From positions 32,202-96,201 of the forward strand of contig NZ_LRTV01000007.1 of NCBI RefSeq assembly GCF_003408845.1: a stretch of DNA of 64,000 nt. Reading direction: 5' to 3'. The notes beneath the pieces were generated by a model. It saw nothing but the letters and a program-made list of their open reading frames with translations, did not search any database and was not told where the DNA came from. How positions within the stretch are numbered: the stretch's first letter is position 1; each line of letters opens with the position of its first letter. This document shows, one piece after another, positions 1-8,412 of the stretch. The translations under genes were made by a program, and so were the position numbers. This DNA comes from Gardnerella massiliensis (GTDB lineage Bacteria; Actinomycetota; Actinomycetes; Actinomycetales; Bifidobacteriaceae).

Positions 1-1
1 A

Positions 2-988
2 AATTCCAAATGCTTGGTACTTAACGCTGATACTGATCACGCTGACTTACTAATGCAGGATGCCGAACAGCATCATACAAAAGTAACCACCGTAGCGCGT
101 TTCAAAGATGAAGAAGAAGCTGACAATACTAACAGCGACAACAGCAACACAATCTGCGAAGAAAAAATTACGGATACTTTAGACAACTATCCTAAACTTA
201 TGCTTCCGGATTACGCAGCAATACCGGTAGATTCTCACAGCGAAACTTACTATATTGCAAAACTTGCCTCTGAAAGCAATAACGATAACGACAATTGCGA
301 AAACGAAAGCAATTGTGAAAACGCTTTAGAGGAAGCGCATTACAATCCTATTGACACGTTTACACTATCAATTGCAGGATTCTTTAACTATGAAAACGCA
401 ACCGCCGCAATCGCTATAGCCAACGAGCTCGGAATAGGTGACGACGTACAAGCCTTACATGCAATCGAAACAATCACTATTTCAGGACGTATGGAAGTGT
501 TTAACGACACTCATTCCAACATGGTTGCTGTGGTCGATTACGCACACAACTATATTTCTACAAAATCAGTTATCGATTTTGTACAAGAACGTTACGGCAA
601 CGAAAATCCTCGCATTACTCTAATTACCGGCTCCACAGGAGACAAGGCTGTCGATAGGCGCAAGGAAATTGTTGACGCGGCACAAAATCGTATTGACGAG
701 TTTATTTTTACAGCCGAAGATACTAATACGGAAAGCGTATCCGATATTTGCACAATTATGCAAGGTTACGTAACAAACCCACACGTTGCCTCACAAATCA
801 TTCTCGACAGGACCCAAGCAATCGAAACTGCATACGCTGAAGCCCAAAAAAGTACGCAAGAAGAAAAAAGACGCAACATTCTGTTGGTAATAGGAAAAGG
901 CGACGAACGTTGGATTAAATTACACAACAAACACATACCTTACGAGGGTGATTCTTTCATTGTAAAGCGTCTCTTTGGAATTCAATAA
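2..988 (+). CDS. murE: MurE-type UDP-MurNAc-dipeptide ligase, 5'-truncated by the window edge
   Basis: Cytoplasmic Mur ligase that adds the third amino acid to UDP-MurNAc-L-Ala-D-Glu. The frame is open to base 2, so the N-terminal half lies outside the window and the TTG at 14 is not a credible start. Visible parts are the end of the central domain (FFNYENATAAIAIANELG) and the C-terminal domain: GRMEVF, VVDYAHN, ITGSTGDK followed by DRRKEI, and a final YEGDS. The DNPR signature of diaminopimelate-adding enzymes is absent; EDTNTES stands in its place, which fits lysine or ornithine peptidoglycan as in bifidobacteria (inference). Between the two conserved parts lies a stretch of about 75 residues rich in Asp, Asn and Glu that is not typical of the family. 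The Mur-ligase call is secure; the MurE subtype is likely. Confidence 0.82.
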   Translation, partial: NSKCLVLNADTDHADLLMQDAEQHHTKVTTVARFKDEEEADNTNSDNSNTICEEKITDTLDNYPKLMLPDYAAIPVDSHSETYYIAKLASESNNDNDNCENESNCENALEEAHYNPIDTFTLSIAGFFNYENATAAIAIANELGIGDDVQALHAIETITISGRMEVFNDTHSNMVAVVDYAHNYISTKSVIDFVQERYGNENPRITLITGSTGDKAVDRRKEIVDAAQNRIDEFIFTAEDTNTESVSDICTIMQGYVTNPHVASQIILDRTQAIETAYAEAQKSTQEEKRRNILLVIGKGDERWIKLHNKHIPYEGDSFIVKRLFGIQ

Positions 989-1076
989 GGCGACGGTTAT
1001 CAGGCGATATAATTAGTAACACAACTAGTGACGCAACAGAAAAATCGCCACGTAACCATATCTTTAGAATCTTAAA

Positions 1077-1118
1077 GTAATCAGGATTCAAACCTTAAAC
1101 GATTTGAATCCTGATTAT
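1077..1118. terminator. Hairpin between convergent murE and folC
   Basis: A perfect 15-bp stem (TAATCAGGATTCAAA pairing with its complement at 1103-1117) with a 10-nt loop sits between the two convergent genes. It lacks a long U-tract on either strand, so it is a probable bidirectional terminator by position and stem strength only. Confidence 0.6.
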
Positions 1119-1192
1119 AGCGCGGCTCATGGTTAGTGCCGTTTAGCCAATATTATCTAATAATAAAAGGCTTACAAAAGTAATTTCGCCTA

Positions 1193-2668
1193 CTACTCGC
1201 GACTATCACTGCCAGATTCGTCAATATTTGGGTGAATCGCAACGCGCTGTTCTTTCGACTTTGTTAAGTCTGGATTCACATGCTCAACAAGCATTGTGCG
1301 CGCATCCCCTGCCGTGACGAAACTACCGCAAATAAGCACGCCATGACCATAGCCCACACCAAGCTCATCGTCCTCATCAACCAAATTCACAGCCGCCTGA
1401 ATAGCATCTGGCAGTTCATCAACGCGAATCACGCGATCCCTACCAAATACGCTTACAGCTACCTTTTCAAGATCTTCCGGATCCATTACACGATCGCGCC
1501 AAGAATTGCGAGTCACAATAATCTTCGTCAAAACCGGCTCAAGCACACCCAAGTATTCTTCAACCTGCTTATCTGCCATCATTGCAACAACACCAATAAG
1601 CTGCTCAAAATGATAGTTTTCCTCAATCGTTTTACGAAGCGACTCAGCAGCATTCACATTATGACCACCGTCAATAATAATAGTCGGCGAAGTACGAACC
1701 TGCTCAATGCGCCCCGGAACCTTAACCTGGCTTAACGCTTCAGCAACCAAATCACCATCCAAGGCGCCGTTTACCGGCAACACAACCTCCGCAGCAGCGA
1801 GCGCTGCCAAAGCATTATGTGCCTGATGCTCACCAAACTTGTCGATTGGCACATCCTCATAAGTGCCAAGAGGCGTGCGCAAAGTAACAACCTGGCCGCC
1901 AACCGCAGGAGTACGAGACACAACTTCAAGCTCGCCGTCACCATAAGAAGAATCGCGCAACAATGTGGCATGATTACGCTCGGCAACTTCTTTAATAATT
2001 GGCAAAACCTTATCTTCATGCGGCTGAGGACCCAAAATTACCGTGCAATTTGGCTTAATAATGCCCGCCTTCGTGCGAGCAATCTCCTCAACGGTGTTTC
2101 CAAGCCACTGCATGTGATCCATATCCACAGGGCCAATAATCGCAGCATCCGCATTCATAACGTTCGTGGCATCCCATTCGCCACCCATGCCAACTTCCAT
2201 AACAGCAACGTCAACAGGAGCGTCCGCAAAAGCCCAAATCGCCATGGCTGTAAGCACTTCAAAGAAGCTCATTTTTGGCTTACCGTCAGCCTCCATGCGA
2301 GCGTCAACCATGTCGATAATATCTTTCATTTGATCCCAAACGTCCACAAAATCGTCGTCGCTGATTTCCTGGCCGTCAATCATAATGCGCTCGTTTATGC
2401 GCTCCAAATGTGGAGAAGTATAAAGTCCTGTGCGCAAACCGTACGCGCGGCAAATCGACTCGGCCATGCGAGCTGTAGAACCTTTGCCGTTCGTGCCGGT
2501 AATATGAATAACGTGCATAGACTTTTCCGGATGACCAAGAATATCAAGAATTAAGCGCATCCTATCTAAGTCGAGATTAGTTTTATTATGTTCAGGCGCG
2601 CGGCTCATAATATTGCGCTCAACGTCAATAATGCGTTCACTGTTACGATTTGGATGTTCCATAGACAT
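1193..2668 (-). CDS. folC: Bifunctional folylpolyglutamate synthase / dihydrofolate synthase
   Basis: Cytoplasmic Mur-ligase-fold enzyme that ligates glutamate to dihydropteroate or folates. The 491-residue product has the FolC P-loop ITGTNGKGST near residue 57, followed by the TSPHLERINERI segment typical of the family. Further on it has VMEVGMGGEWDATNV and DHMQWLGNTVEEIARTKAGI. The C-terminal glutamate-ligase domain contains IIIDGGHNVNA. The first ATG is preceded by AGGGGAG eight bases upstream, supporting this start. It converges with the murE-type gene. Length is slightly above the usual 420-450 because of an acidic C-terminal extension. Confidence 0.93.
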   Translation of the reverse strand: MSMEHPNRNSERIIDVERNIMSRAPEHNKTNLDLDRMRLILDILGHPEKSMHVIHITGTNGKGSTARMAESICRAYGLRTGLYTSPHLERINERIMIDGQEISDDDFVDVWDQMKDIIDMVDARMEADGKPKMSFFEVLTAMAIWAFADAPVDVAVMEVGMGGEWDATNVMNADAAIIGPVDMDHMQWLGNTVEEIARTKAGIIKPNCTVILGPQPHEDKVLPIIKEVAERNHATLLRDSSYGDGELEVVSRTPAVGGQVVTLRTPLGTYEDVPIDKFGEHQAHNALAALAAAEVVLPVNGALDGDLVAEALSQVKVPGRIEQVRTSPTIIIDGGHNVNAAESLRKTIEENYHFEQLIGVVAMMADKQVEEYLGVLEPVLTKIIVTRNSWRDRVMDPEDLEKVAVSVFGRDRVIRVDELPDAIQAAVNLVDEDDELGVGYGHGVLICGSFVTAGDARTMLVEHVNPDLTKSKEQRVAIHPNIDESGSDSRE

Positions 2669-2784
2669 AACTGCACTCCCCTAATTTTGTGCTCACTTAC
2701 TCATTTTCCAAATATATAGATTAGTTTATGCCAACAACACTTACAAAAAATAATAGGTTATATTCATTTTGTTTACTGTGGCGC

Positions 2785-2924
2785 GAGTTTTGGGGGATTT
2801 CTCTCCTCGCACGTCCCGTCCTTCGTCGCTCTGGCTGTTAAAGGCTTTTATGTCTGCTTCGTTCTTAATGAATGTTGCTTCCTCAGTCCTCTTTTAGTGC
2901 TCGTAGAGAAATCCCCCTAAACTC
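2785..2924. repeat. MITE-like segment with terminal inverted repeats (inside repeat copy 1)
   Basis: GAGTTT-T-GGGGGATTTCTCT at 2785-2804 is matched in inverted orientation at 2905-2924, with one mismatch in 20. The match continues imperfectly inward (CTCGCAC against GTGCTCG). The segment is about 140 bp and has no coding potential. Only one of the two ends is preserved in the second copy of the larger 271-bp repeat. No clear target-site duplication was found. Confidence 0.55.
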
Positions 2925-3069
2925 TGCGTGCTAATCGTTAATAACCGTGTTTTATCGCCGAGATTTTTCGATTTTTCTTCTTCGCTCGACTTGTCAGTAG
3001 CCTTCGGCTCTGACGTCCGTCTTCGCTCAGCGCAAAAAATCTCAAATCTCCACCACACTAATATCCACA
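2799..3069 (-). repeat. 271-bp inverted repeat, copy 1
   Basis: This stretch is the reverse complement of 13377-13647 with no difference found by eye over 271 bp; similarity stops abruptly at both ends. It fills most of the 630-bp gap between folC and pepP. Within it, GAGATTTTT pairs with AAAAATCTC, enclosing a nested hairpin (GTCAG-AGCC-GAA-GGCT-A-CTGAC), so it may act as structured DNA or RNA. A short open frame crosses both copies but is not a convincing gene. The rest of the gap (2669-2784 and 3070-3298) has no gene. The octamer GCATACGA occurs at 3142, 3252 and 3267, just before pepP. Confidence 0.85.
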
Positions 3070-3298
3070 TGGATGAATGATGAAGCAATTAATATGTAAA
3101 ACAACCTATAAGTTTTAAGAAGAAAGATAATACTAATACTCGCATACGATTGTTTTGTAAATTACATATAAAATCTAATCTTTTTAATCCAAAAAACTCG
3201 CATAAAACAATAAATACGACTATGTTAGTTTATTGTTCGTTAGTACGATTTGCATACGAAAATTTGCATACGAAAAGAAGAGCTAAGGAGTCTCGCAA

Positions 3299-4894
3299 AT
3301 GGCAGAACACACACCAACTGAACACGGTGAAGAACTGAAAGCTGACGGCACACAAAAAGCAGAAGACCGCGTAAACAATCGCTCCCTTCGTCCAAATAGT
3401 GACTCTTTCAAAGATTTTATGACAAGCAGCTGGGATAACCAGGAGCCAGAAGTTAAGCCTCTTGAATCCAGCAAGTACATTCCAGCACGTTTAGAAGCTC
3501 TTTCAAAGCGCTTCCCAGGCGAACGTTTAATTATTCCTGCAGGTCAGCCAAAAGTACGCAATAACGATTGCGATTACGCTTTCCGTCCAGACACTACTTT
3601 TGCTTACTACACCGGCTTAGGCCAGGATTACGAAGCAGGTGCCGTACTCGTAATGGAACCTGTTGAAAAAGAAAGCGAAGAAGCTAAAGCTGGAAAAACA
3701 CATATTCCTGAGCTTTTTGTAGCTCCACGCGCAGATAACAGCACTGCAGCATTCTATAAAGATCCTCACTACGGTGAATATTGGGTTGGTCCTCGCGCCG
3801 GCTTGAAGGAACTTAAAGCCATGACCGGCATCGAAACGCGCGATATTGCTGAGCTTGAAGACGCTCTTGCTAAGAACGTAAGCGACGACGCTAACGGCGA
3901 AGGCGTTCGAGTACGCATTATTCGCGAAACCGACCCTGAACTTACCGCAAAAGTTGAAACAATGCGTGAAGCAAGCGGATTTACCGACGAAGACGCAAAC
4001 ACTTCCGCCGACGACAAACTACACGAGTTCGCCGCAGAAGCGCGCATGCTTAAAGACGATTACGAAATTCGCGAAATGCGCAAAGCTGTGGCCGCTACAA
4101 AACTCGGCTTTGACCGCATGCTTACACGCTTGCCTCAAGCTCTTGGCAAGGAACATTCCGAACGCATGATTGAAGGCGCGTTTAATTCCGTCGCTCGCGA
4201 AGAAGGCAACGAAGTTGGCTACGATACGATTGTTGCCTCCGGCAAGCACGCGCCAATTTTGCATTGGATGCGAAACACCGGCGTAGTTTCTAACGGCGAA
4301 TTGCTGCTTATTGATGCAGGCGTGGAAGTCAACAGCCTCTACACCGCCGATATTACGCGCACCTTCCCAACAAACGGCAAGTTTACTGATTTGCAGAAGA
4401 AGCTTTACCAGTGCGTGTTGGACGCTCAACAAGCCGGTTTTGAGGCTGCTAAGCCAGGTGCAACCTACTCCGACATTCACCACGCCTGCATGCGCGTGCT
4501 TGCAGAGCACTTGCACGAGTGGGGAATTTTGAAGGTGAGCGTTGAAGAATCACTTTCTCCAGAAGGACAGCAGCATCGCCGCTGGCACGCATGCGGTGTA
4601 GCTCATCATCTCGGCTTGGACGTGCACGACTGCGCGCAAGCACGCTACGAGTCTTATCAAGGCGCAAAGATTACGCCGGGCATGATTTTCACGATCGAAC
4701 CAGGCTTGTACTTTGCTGCGAACGATTTAATGCTCCCAGAAGAAATGCGCGGCATTGGAATTCGTATCGAAGACGACGTGCTGATGACCGAAAACGGCCC
4801 AGAATGGCTTTCTATCGACATTCCAAAGCAGATTGAGGATGTTGAAGCTTGGATGGCTGATCGCGCTCAAAAAAATGATATTTTCGAGCATTAA
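3299..4894 (+). CDS. pepP: Xaa-Pro aminopeptidase (aminopeptidase P, M24B)
   Basis: Metallopeptidase that releases an N-terminal residue preceding proline; probably cytoplasmic because no signal peptide is seen. The 531-residue product has an aminopeptidase-P N-terminal domain (about 60-230) with YAFRPDTTFAYYTGL. The M24 pita-bread domain carries the five metal ligands: Asp in LLIDAGVE, Asp in YTADITRTF, His in CGVAHHLGLDVHD, Glu in FTIEPGLYF and Glu in GIRIEDDVL. The ATG follows AAGGAG with good spacing. A low-complexity charged leader of about 45 residues precedes the first domain. It is monocistronic, downstream of the repeat-rich gap. Confidence 0.92.
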   Translation: MAEHTPTEHGEELKADGTQKAEDRVNNRSLRPNSDSFKDFMTSSWDNQEPEVKPLESSKYIPARLEALSKRFPGERLIIPAGQPKVRNNDCDYAFRPDTTFAYYTGLGQDYEAGAVLVMEPVEKESEEAKAGKTHIPELFVAPRADNSTAAFYKDPHYGEYWVGPRAGLKELKAMTGIETRDIAELEDALAKNVSDDANGEGVRVRIIRETDPELTAKVETMREASGFTDEDANTSADDKLHEFAAEARMLKDDYEIREMRKAVAATKLGFDRMLTRLPQALGKEHSERMIEGAFNSVAREEGNEVGYDTIVASGKHAPILHWMRNTGVVSNGELLLIDAGVEVNSLYTADITRTFPTNGKFTDLQKKLYQCVLDAQQAGFEAAKPGATYSDIHHACMRVLAEHLHEWGILKVSVEESLSPEGQQHRRWHACGVAHHLGLDVHDCAQARYESYQGAKITPGMIFTIEPGLYFAANDLMLPEEMRGIGIRIEDDVLMTENGPEWLSIDIPKQIEDVEAWMADRAQKNDIFEH

Positions 4895-4910
4895 TATTTT
4901 CTAAAATACG

Positions 4911-4976
4911 TATGGTGCGTTCTCACGAACAGTAACACGCATAACGCATGTTGCTTTATCGTAAGGGCGCACCATA
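4911..4976. other. Long imperfect hairpin downstream of pepP
   Basis: TATGGTGCGTTCTCACGA at 4911-4928 pairs with 4959-4976 over 18 positions with two G-U pairs and one mismatch. A second stem inside it joins AGTAACA with TGTTGCT. No U-tract follows. It may be the pepP terminator or an RNA-stabilising structure. A second small hairpin (AAACTGA, 5028-5034, with TCAGTTT, 5057-5063) lies just before the sugar-kinase gene. Confidence 0.5.
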
Positions 4977-5092
4977 ATTGTTTATGTAATAGTTTACACG
5001 CATAATTTTACGCACCTAACTGTTACGAAACTGACAGCTTATGCTACGCAACACTATCAGTTTGCTGCACTGATGCGCTCGAAAGGAATGTT

Positions 5093-5989
5093 ATGTCTAA
5101 GCCAATTGTTCTTTCACTCGGCGAACTGTTATGGGACTTACTTCCCCACGGAAAACGCGTCGGCGGAGCGCCAGCAAATTTTGCATATCACGCACAATGC
5201 CACGGCGCGCAAAGCTGCATGATTAGCGCAGTCGGCCAAGATCAGCTCGGAGATGAACTGATTGACAGAGTAAACAAGGCCGGAATCACCTCAATTATTC
5301 AGCGCAACGCATGGCCAACAAGCACTGTGGAAATAGCACTGAAAAACGGAATTCCAGAATATACTATTTTGCGAAACATAGCATGGGATCACATTCTTTA
5401 CACTCGAGAACTTATCGACTTAGTAGAACGGGCTGATGCCGTATGCTTCGGAACTCTTAGCCTTCGTTCGCAAGAAACTCACGACACTATTCTTCAATTA
5501 TTGAAGCATACTAAGCCTGGAGCTATGAAGTTCTTTGACATCAACATTCGCAGCGACCATTATTCTAAGGATCTCATTGATACGCTTTTGCAAGAAGCGA
5601 CCGTTTTTAAGCTTAACGATTCCGAATTGTTCCTACTGCGTGACATGTTCAATATTCGCGACACCTCCGACGACGAAGCTTGCAAATGGTTCCAAGCACG
5701 CTACGGACTTGATTATGTGATTCTTACAGGCGGCTCGACCTTCAGCACGATTATTACCAGCACTGGCGAAAGTTCTACTATACCTACCCCGCATGTTGAC
5801 ATTATTGATACTGTAGGAGCTGGAGACGCATTTTCTGGCGTATTCGCTACACATATTCTCAGAGGGGAATCACTAAAGGAGGCTCACCGCGCTGCAGTGA
5901 ATACGGCAGCATTCGTGTGCACTAAAGAAGGTGCATGGCCTCAATACCCTAAGCAGATACCAGATTATCTTGCGAAAGCTGGAAAATAG
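5093..5989 (+). CDS. PfkB-family carbohydrate kinase, fructokinase-like
   Basis: ATP-dependent sugar kinase of the ribokinase/PfkB family, 298 residues. It shows the N-terminal glycine pair with GGAPANFAYHAQ near residue 23 and the C-terminal signature DTVGAGDAFSG, whose Asp is the catalytic base. The opening SLGELLWDLLPHGKRVGGAPAN matches bacterial fructokinases better than ribokinases or adenosine kinases, so fructose is the likely substrate (inference). AAAGGA precedes the ATG. The gene stands alone between a hairpin region and a clear terminator, with no sugar transporter adjacent. Confidence 0.85.
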   Translation: MSKPIVLSLGELLWDLLPHGKRVGGAPANFAYHAQCHGAQSCMISAVGQDQLGDELIDRVNKAGITSIIQRNAWPTSTVEIALKNGIPEYTILRNIAWDHILYTRELIDLVERADAVCFGTLSLRSQETHDTILQLLKHTKPGAMKFFDINIRSDHYSKDLIDTLLQEATVFKLNDSELFLLRDMFNIRDTSDDEACKWFQARYGLDYVILTGGSTFSTIITSTGESSTIPTPHVDIIDTVGAGDAFSGVFATHILRGESLKEAHRAAVNTAAFVCTKEGAWPQYPKQIPDYLAKAGK

Positions 5990-6009
5990 TACAGAAGTAA
6001 GTAACAAAT

Positions 6010-6050
6010 AAAGCGCCACCTCACCAAACGTAGTGAAGTGGCGCTTTTTT
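6010..6050 (+). terminator. Rho-independent terminator of the PfkB kinase gene
   Basis: AAGCGCCACCTCAC pairs with GTGAAGTGGCGCTT (one mismatch) and is followed by a T6 run. It lies 20 bases after the kinase stop codon. Confidence 0.85.
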
Positions 6051-6052
6051 AG

Positions 6053-6126
6053 TGGGGCCTCAGGGGCTTGAACCCTGGACCGACGGATTATGAGTCCGCT
6101 GCTCTAACCGACTGAGCTAAAGCCCC
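6053..6126 (-). tRNA. tRNA-Met (anticodon CAT)
   Basis: All four arms fold on the minus strand: acceptor GGGGCTT with AGGCCCC, D arm GCTC/GAGC, anticodon stem GCGGA/TCCGT with loop CTCATAA, and T arm CAGGG/CCCTG. The G1-C72 pair indicates an elongator rather than the initiator. A tRNA-Ile with a modified CAT anticodon cannot be excluded by eye. The 3' CCA is not encoded. Confidence 0.9.
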
Positions 6127-6215
6127 ACGCCGCAACCGGCAACAGCTAGATTAGCACATACCCATAAACGTCGCCAACTCAGTGAGTCGAATTTTTGAGC
6201 TTGCCTAGTCTGAAA

Positions 6216-6244
6216 GAGCTTGAAATCCCAATGATTTCAAGCTC
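6216..6244 (-). terminator. Hairpin at the 3' end of the YkoE-like gene
   Basis: GAGCTTGAAATC pairs perfectly with GATTTCAAGCTC across a 5-nt loop. The stop codon of the S-component gene lies inside the stem. The same 29-nt hairpin core recurs at 46452-46480 after the second subtilisin gene. Only a short T-run follows on the minus strand. Confidence 0.6.
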
Positions 6245-6917
6245 GGTCAGAGCGTCCAGATGAAAAGTTATCAAGAGCACCAGTTGCGCGCAAAGCCAAA
6301 TACACAAACCAAACCAGTACACCAGAAAGCAAGAAGCCACTAATAAGCTCCGTAATCATGTGCACAGTGATATAAGAAGGAGCCTTTGCCTGATACTTAG
6401 TAAACGTTAAGAACACACCATACTCAAGTGCAACAAGTACACCAGAAACAATACTCAACGTCAAATTAAACTTACGCAAACGGAAAATCAAGAACGGAAT
6501 CTCCGCAAACACACCCTGCATCAAAGCAGAAATAACAGTACCAGTGAACGAGAACGGAGAACCAAGAAGCACCTGAATAAGCGCAGCCACCACGTTCACA
6601 TACACCGCAGAACCAGGCTTACGAATAAGCAACACAGCAAGCGTTCCGGACAAATACCACACACCGTGAGTAATACTCGCAAAACCAGGGAGTACAGCAG
6701 CGTTCAACGTACGAATAATCGGAATAAACACCAAGCCGTAGCCACACAAAATAACACCAAAAACGGCAGCAAGAGCAGATCCCAAAGCGATATCTGCCAC
6801 ACGCCAACGGTAGTTCGCAGCAACCGAAAGCTCCTCAGCTTCCTGCGTTTGTGCATAATCTGATACAGAAGTTGTTGAATTAATGTCACCTTTATCATTA
6901 TTGAAAATATCACTCAT
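6237..6917 (-). CDS. ykoE: ECF transporter S component, YkoE-like (thiamine-related)
   Basis: Integral membrane protein of 226 residues with five or six hydrophobic segments after a 35-residue polar leader. The segments GFASITHGVWYLSGTLAVLLI and PGSAVYVNVVAALIQVLLGSP resemble the YkoE family, substrate-binding subunits of energy-coupling-factor transporters for thiamine or its HMP precursor. The ATG at 6917 is preferred over an in-frame TTG two codons upstream because AAGGAT sits seven bases before it. No EcfA or EcfT gene is adjacent, so a shared module elsewhere would be needed. I saw no TPP riboswitch consensus upstream. Family assignment is from recall of motifs and is moderately secure. 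Confidence 0.75.
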   Translation of the reverse strand: MSDIFNNDKGDINSTTSVSDYAQTQEAEELSVAANYRWRVADIALGSALAAVFGVILCGYGLVFIPIIRTLNAAVLPGFASITHGVWYLSGTLAVLLIRKPGSAVYVNVVAALIQVLLGSPFSFTGTVISALMQGVFAEIPFLIFRLRKFNLTLSIVSGVLVALEYGVFLTFTKYQAKAPSYITVHMITELISGFLLSGVLVWFVYLALRATGALDNFSSGRSDRA

Positions 6918-7173
6918 GAGCAATCCTTATCTTAAACTGCCGCGCATTGTATAACTCACCAGAGCGCTCCCCGACCTGCGCAGCCCGGGCAGAAGCGCCA
7001 ACGAGCAAGTTTAGCACTTTACAGAAAAATCAACACACACGTTGTGAAATTCATAACATTGGAAAAAGTAATAACAACCTATAGAAAAAATATAAGGCTG
7101 AGTCAAAATAGTTCAGGGCAAAGGCAAGGGCAAGGATAAACGGTGCAATCGCCGTAAGCGGCAGAAAAATTAA

Positions 7174-7202
7174 CAAAAACGCCGCCCAAAACTGAGCGGC
7201 GC
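7174..7202 (-). terminator. Terminator downstream of tRNA-Glu
   Basis: On the minus strand, CGCCGC pairs with GCGGCG around a 10-nt loop and is followed by TTTTTG. It starts about ten bases after the tRNA end. Confidence 0.75.
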
Positions 7203-7211
7203 TATAACTTG

Positions 7212-7283
7212 TACCCCCTAAGAGAGTCGAACTCTTGTTGTCAGATTGAAAGTCTGGTGTCCTAACCGTTAGACGAAGGGGGC
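7212..7283 (-). tRNA. tRNA-Glu (anticodon TTC)
   Basis: Acceptor GCCCCCT pairs with AGGGGGT, including a G1-U72 wobble. The anticodon arm CCAGA-CTTTCAA-TCTGA carries TTC. The T arm AGAGT/ACTCT encloses TTCG. CCA is not encoded. An open frame crossing the gene is a shadow. Confidence 0.92.
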
Positions 7284-7370
7284 TTCGAACCAAACCATAT
7301 GATATTAACATTCTGGAAAGCAGCACGCAACTCACGGCGTGTTGCGGATGGGAAGATTGGGTTTGGTGTG

Positions 7371-7438
7371 GTGTGTGCGGCAGCTAGAATGCTAGTGGCT
7401 TCTAGGCAAGAATACTCAGCGTTCGCAAAGCACTAATG
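7371..7438. repeat. Dispersed repeat shared with the pilus intergenic region
   Basis: About 68 bp (containing GATGCTAGTGG- and TTCTAGGCAA-like motifs) aligns at roughly 80% with 54361-54430, in the same orientation. The repeat overlaps the last codons of trmB, so part of it is coding here. Confidence 0.65.
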
Positions 7439-8249
7439 CGCGGTAGGTGAAGTCGTGAATAGTGCGACCAGCCTCCAAGCCTTTGCGCTCAAAATTCGTA
7501 AGAACGCGACCAGCAAAACGCTCAGATTCGCTAAACTCTGCGTGCGGAAGGACAGATGCAGTGTCGGCTGTACCTTTTCCAACGTGCTCAGTTGGAAGAC
7601 TTACTTTCAATTCGCCAACATTCGCGAAATCTTCGCGAGAATCCATAACTTCGTGCACGTGCAAAGCATAATCCTCAATATCCGTAGCAATGCGCCACAT
7701 GCCATCTTCACGCAATGCCCTATGTATTGTAGAGGCAAGCTCTGGTTGCACGATACGACGCTTGTGGTGGCGCATTTTAGGCCATGGATCCGGGAAGAAA
7801 GTCCAAACTTCTTCTAAAACTCCTAAATCGCAAGCTACGAAGAAATCAGGAGCGTTAATTTTCGCAATACGAAGATTAGTTAAACCTTGCTTTCCAGCAA
7901 GAAGCATTGTGTGAGCTACGCCTGGATCATAAACTTCAAGCGCTAAAAAGTTAGTTTCCGGCAAACGTTCGGCTGCTGCAACAATGTTTTCGCCCTGTCC
8001 GGAACCAATTTCAACAATAAGCGGATTATTATTGCCCCAAGTATCTTTAATCCATTCAGGCGTAATGAGCAAATCTTCCCGCAATCTAAAGGAGCCAGGA
8101 GCTTTATTAACGTCTAATAGGTACTGACTTGCGTAACGCTCCTGAGCATGCTGTAAACGCTCATCTAAGCGTCCAGAACGACGTACAAACGACAATACAG
8201 TGCGTTGCTTGGCTTGCATAGTGTTTTCGTTTTCATTTTCACTGCTCAT
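7416..8249 (-). CDS. trmB: tRNA (guanine-N7-)-methyltransferase
   Basis: SAM-dependent enzyme that forms m7G46 in tRNA variable loops. The 277-residue product contains the SAM-binding motif [12 protein letters not shown] near residue 78 and the family hallmark [19 protein letters not shown]. Further on come [17 protein letters not shown] and, near the end, TNFERKG. The first 45 residues are a polar, lysine/arginine-containing leader common in actinobacterial TrmB. The gene lies between tRNA-Glu and sepF, all on the minus strand. The 3' end coincides with a dispersed repeat. Confidence 0.95.
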   Translation of the reverse strand: MSSENENENTMQAKQRTVLSFVRRSGRLDERLQHAQERYASQYLLDVNKAPGSFRLREDLLITPEWIKDTWGNNNPLIVEIGSGQGENIVAAAERLPETNFLALEVYDPGVAHTMLLAGKQGLTNLRIAKINAPDFFVACDLGVLEEVWTFFPDPWPKMRHHKRRIVQPELASTIHRALREDGMWRIATDIEDYALHVHEVMDSREDFANVGELKVSLPTEHVGKGTADTASVLPHAEFSESERFAGRVLTNFERKGLEAGRTIHDFTYRALVLCER

Positions 8250-8348
8250 TAGATTACTTTCGTTATTCGGGCTGCGCGCCTTTAGTTTTTAACAGTCGCA
8301 TGATTTTAGTCATACGCGTACGTATCGCTTTTATGCTACCAAAAAGTA

Positions 8349-8386
8349 TAAAAAAGCAGCGAAAGCTGTTACGCAAACGCTGCTTA
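8349..8386 (-). terminator. Terminator of the ftsZ-sepF operon
   Basis: On the minus strand AAGCAGCG pairs with CGCTGCTT around an 18-nt loop and runs into TTTTTT. It starts about 27 bases after the sepF stop codon. Confidence 0.75.
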
Positions 8387-8412
8387 ATTAATTTTATTTA
8401 TAAACAAAATCC

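Noticed and set aside
2894..3088. Short ORF of 64 codons, repeated at 13358-13552, as a small protein gene
   Set aside because: It simply follows the 271-bp repeat, has no ribosome site, and its start differs between copies because it lies outside the repeat. Conservation is explained by the repeat DNA.
6918..7050. TPP riboswitch ahead of the YkoE-like gene
   Set aside because: The minus-strand leader shows GC-rich pairings but not the CTGAGA and GAACCTGAT motifs expected of a thi-box.
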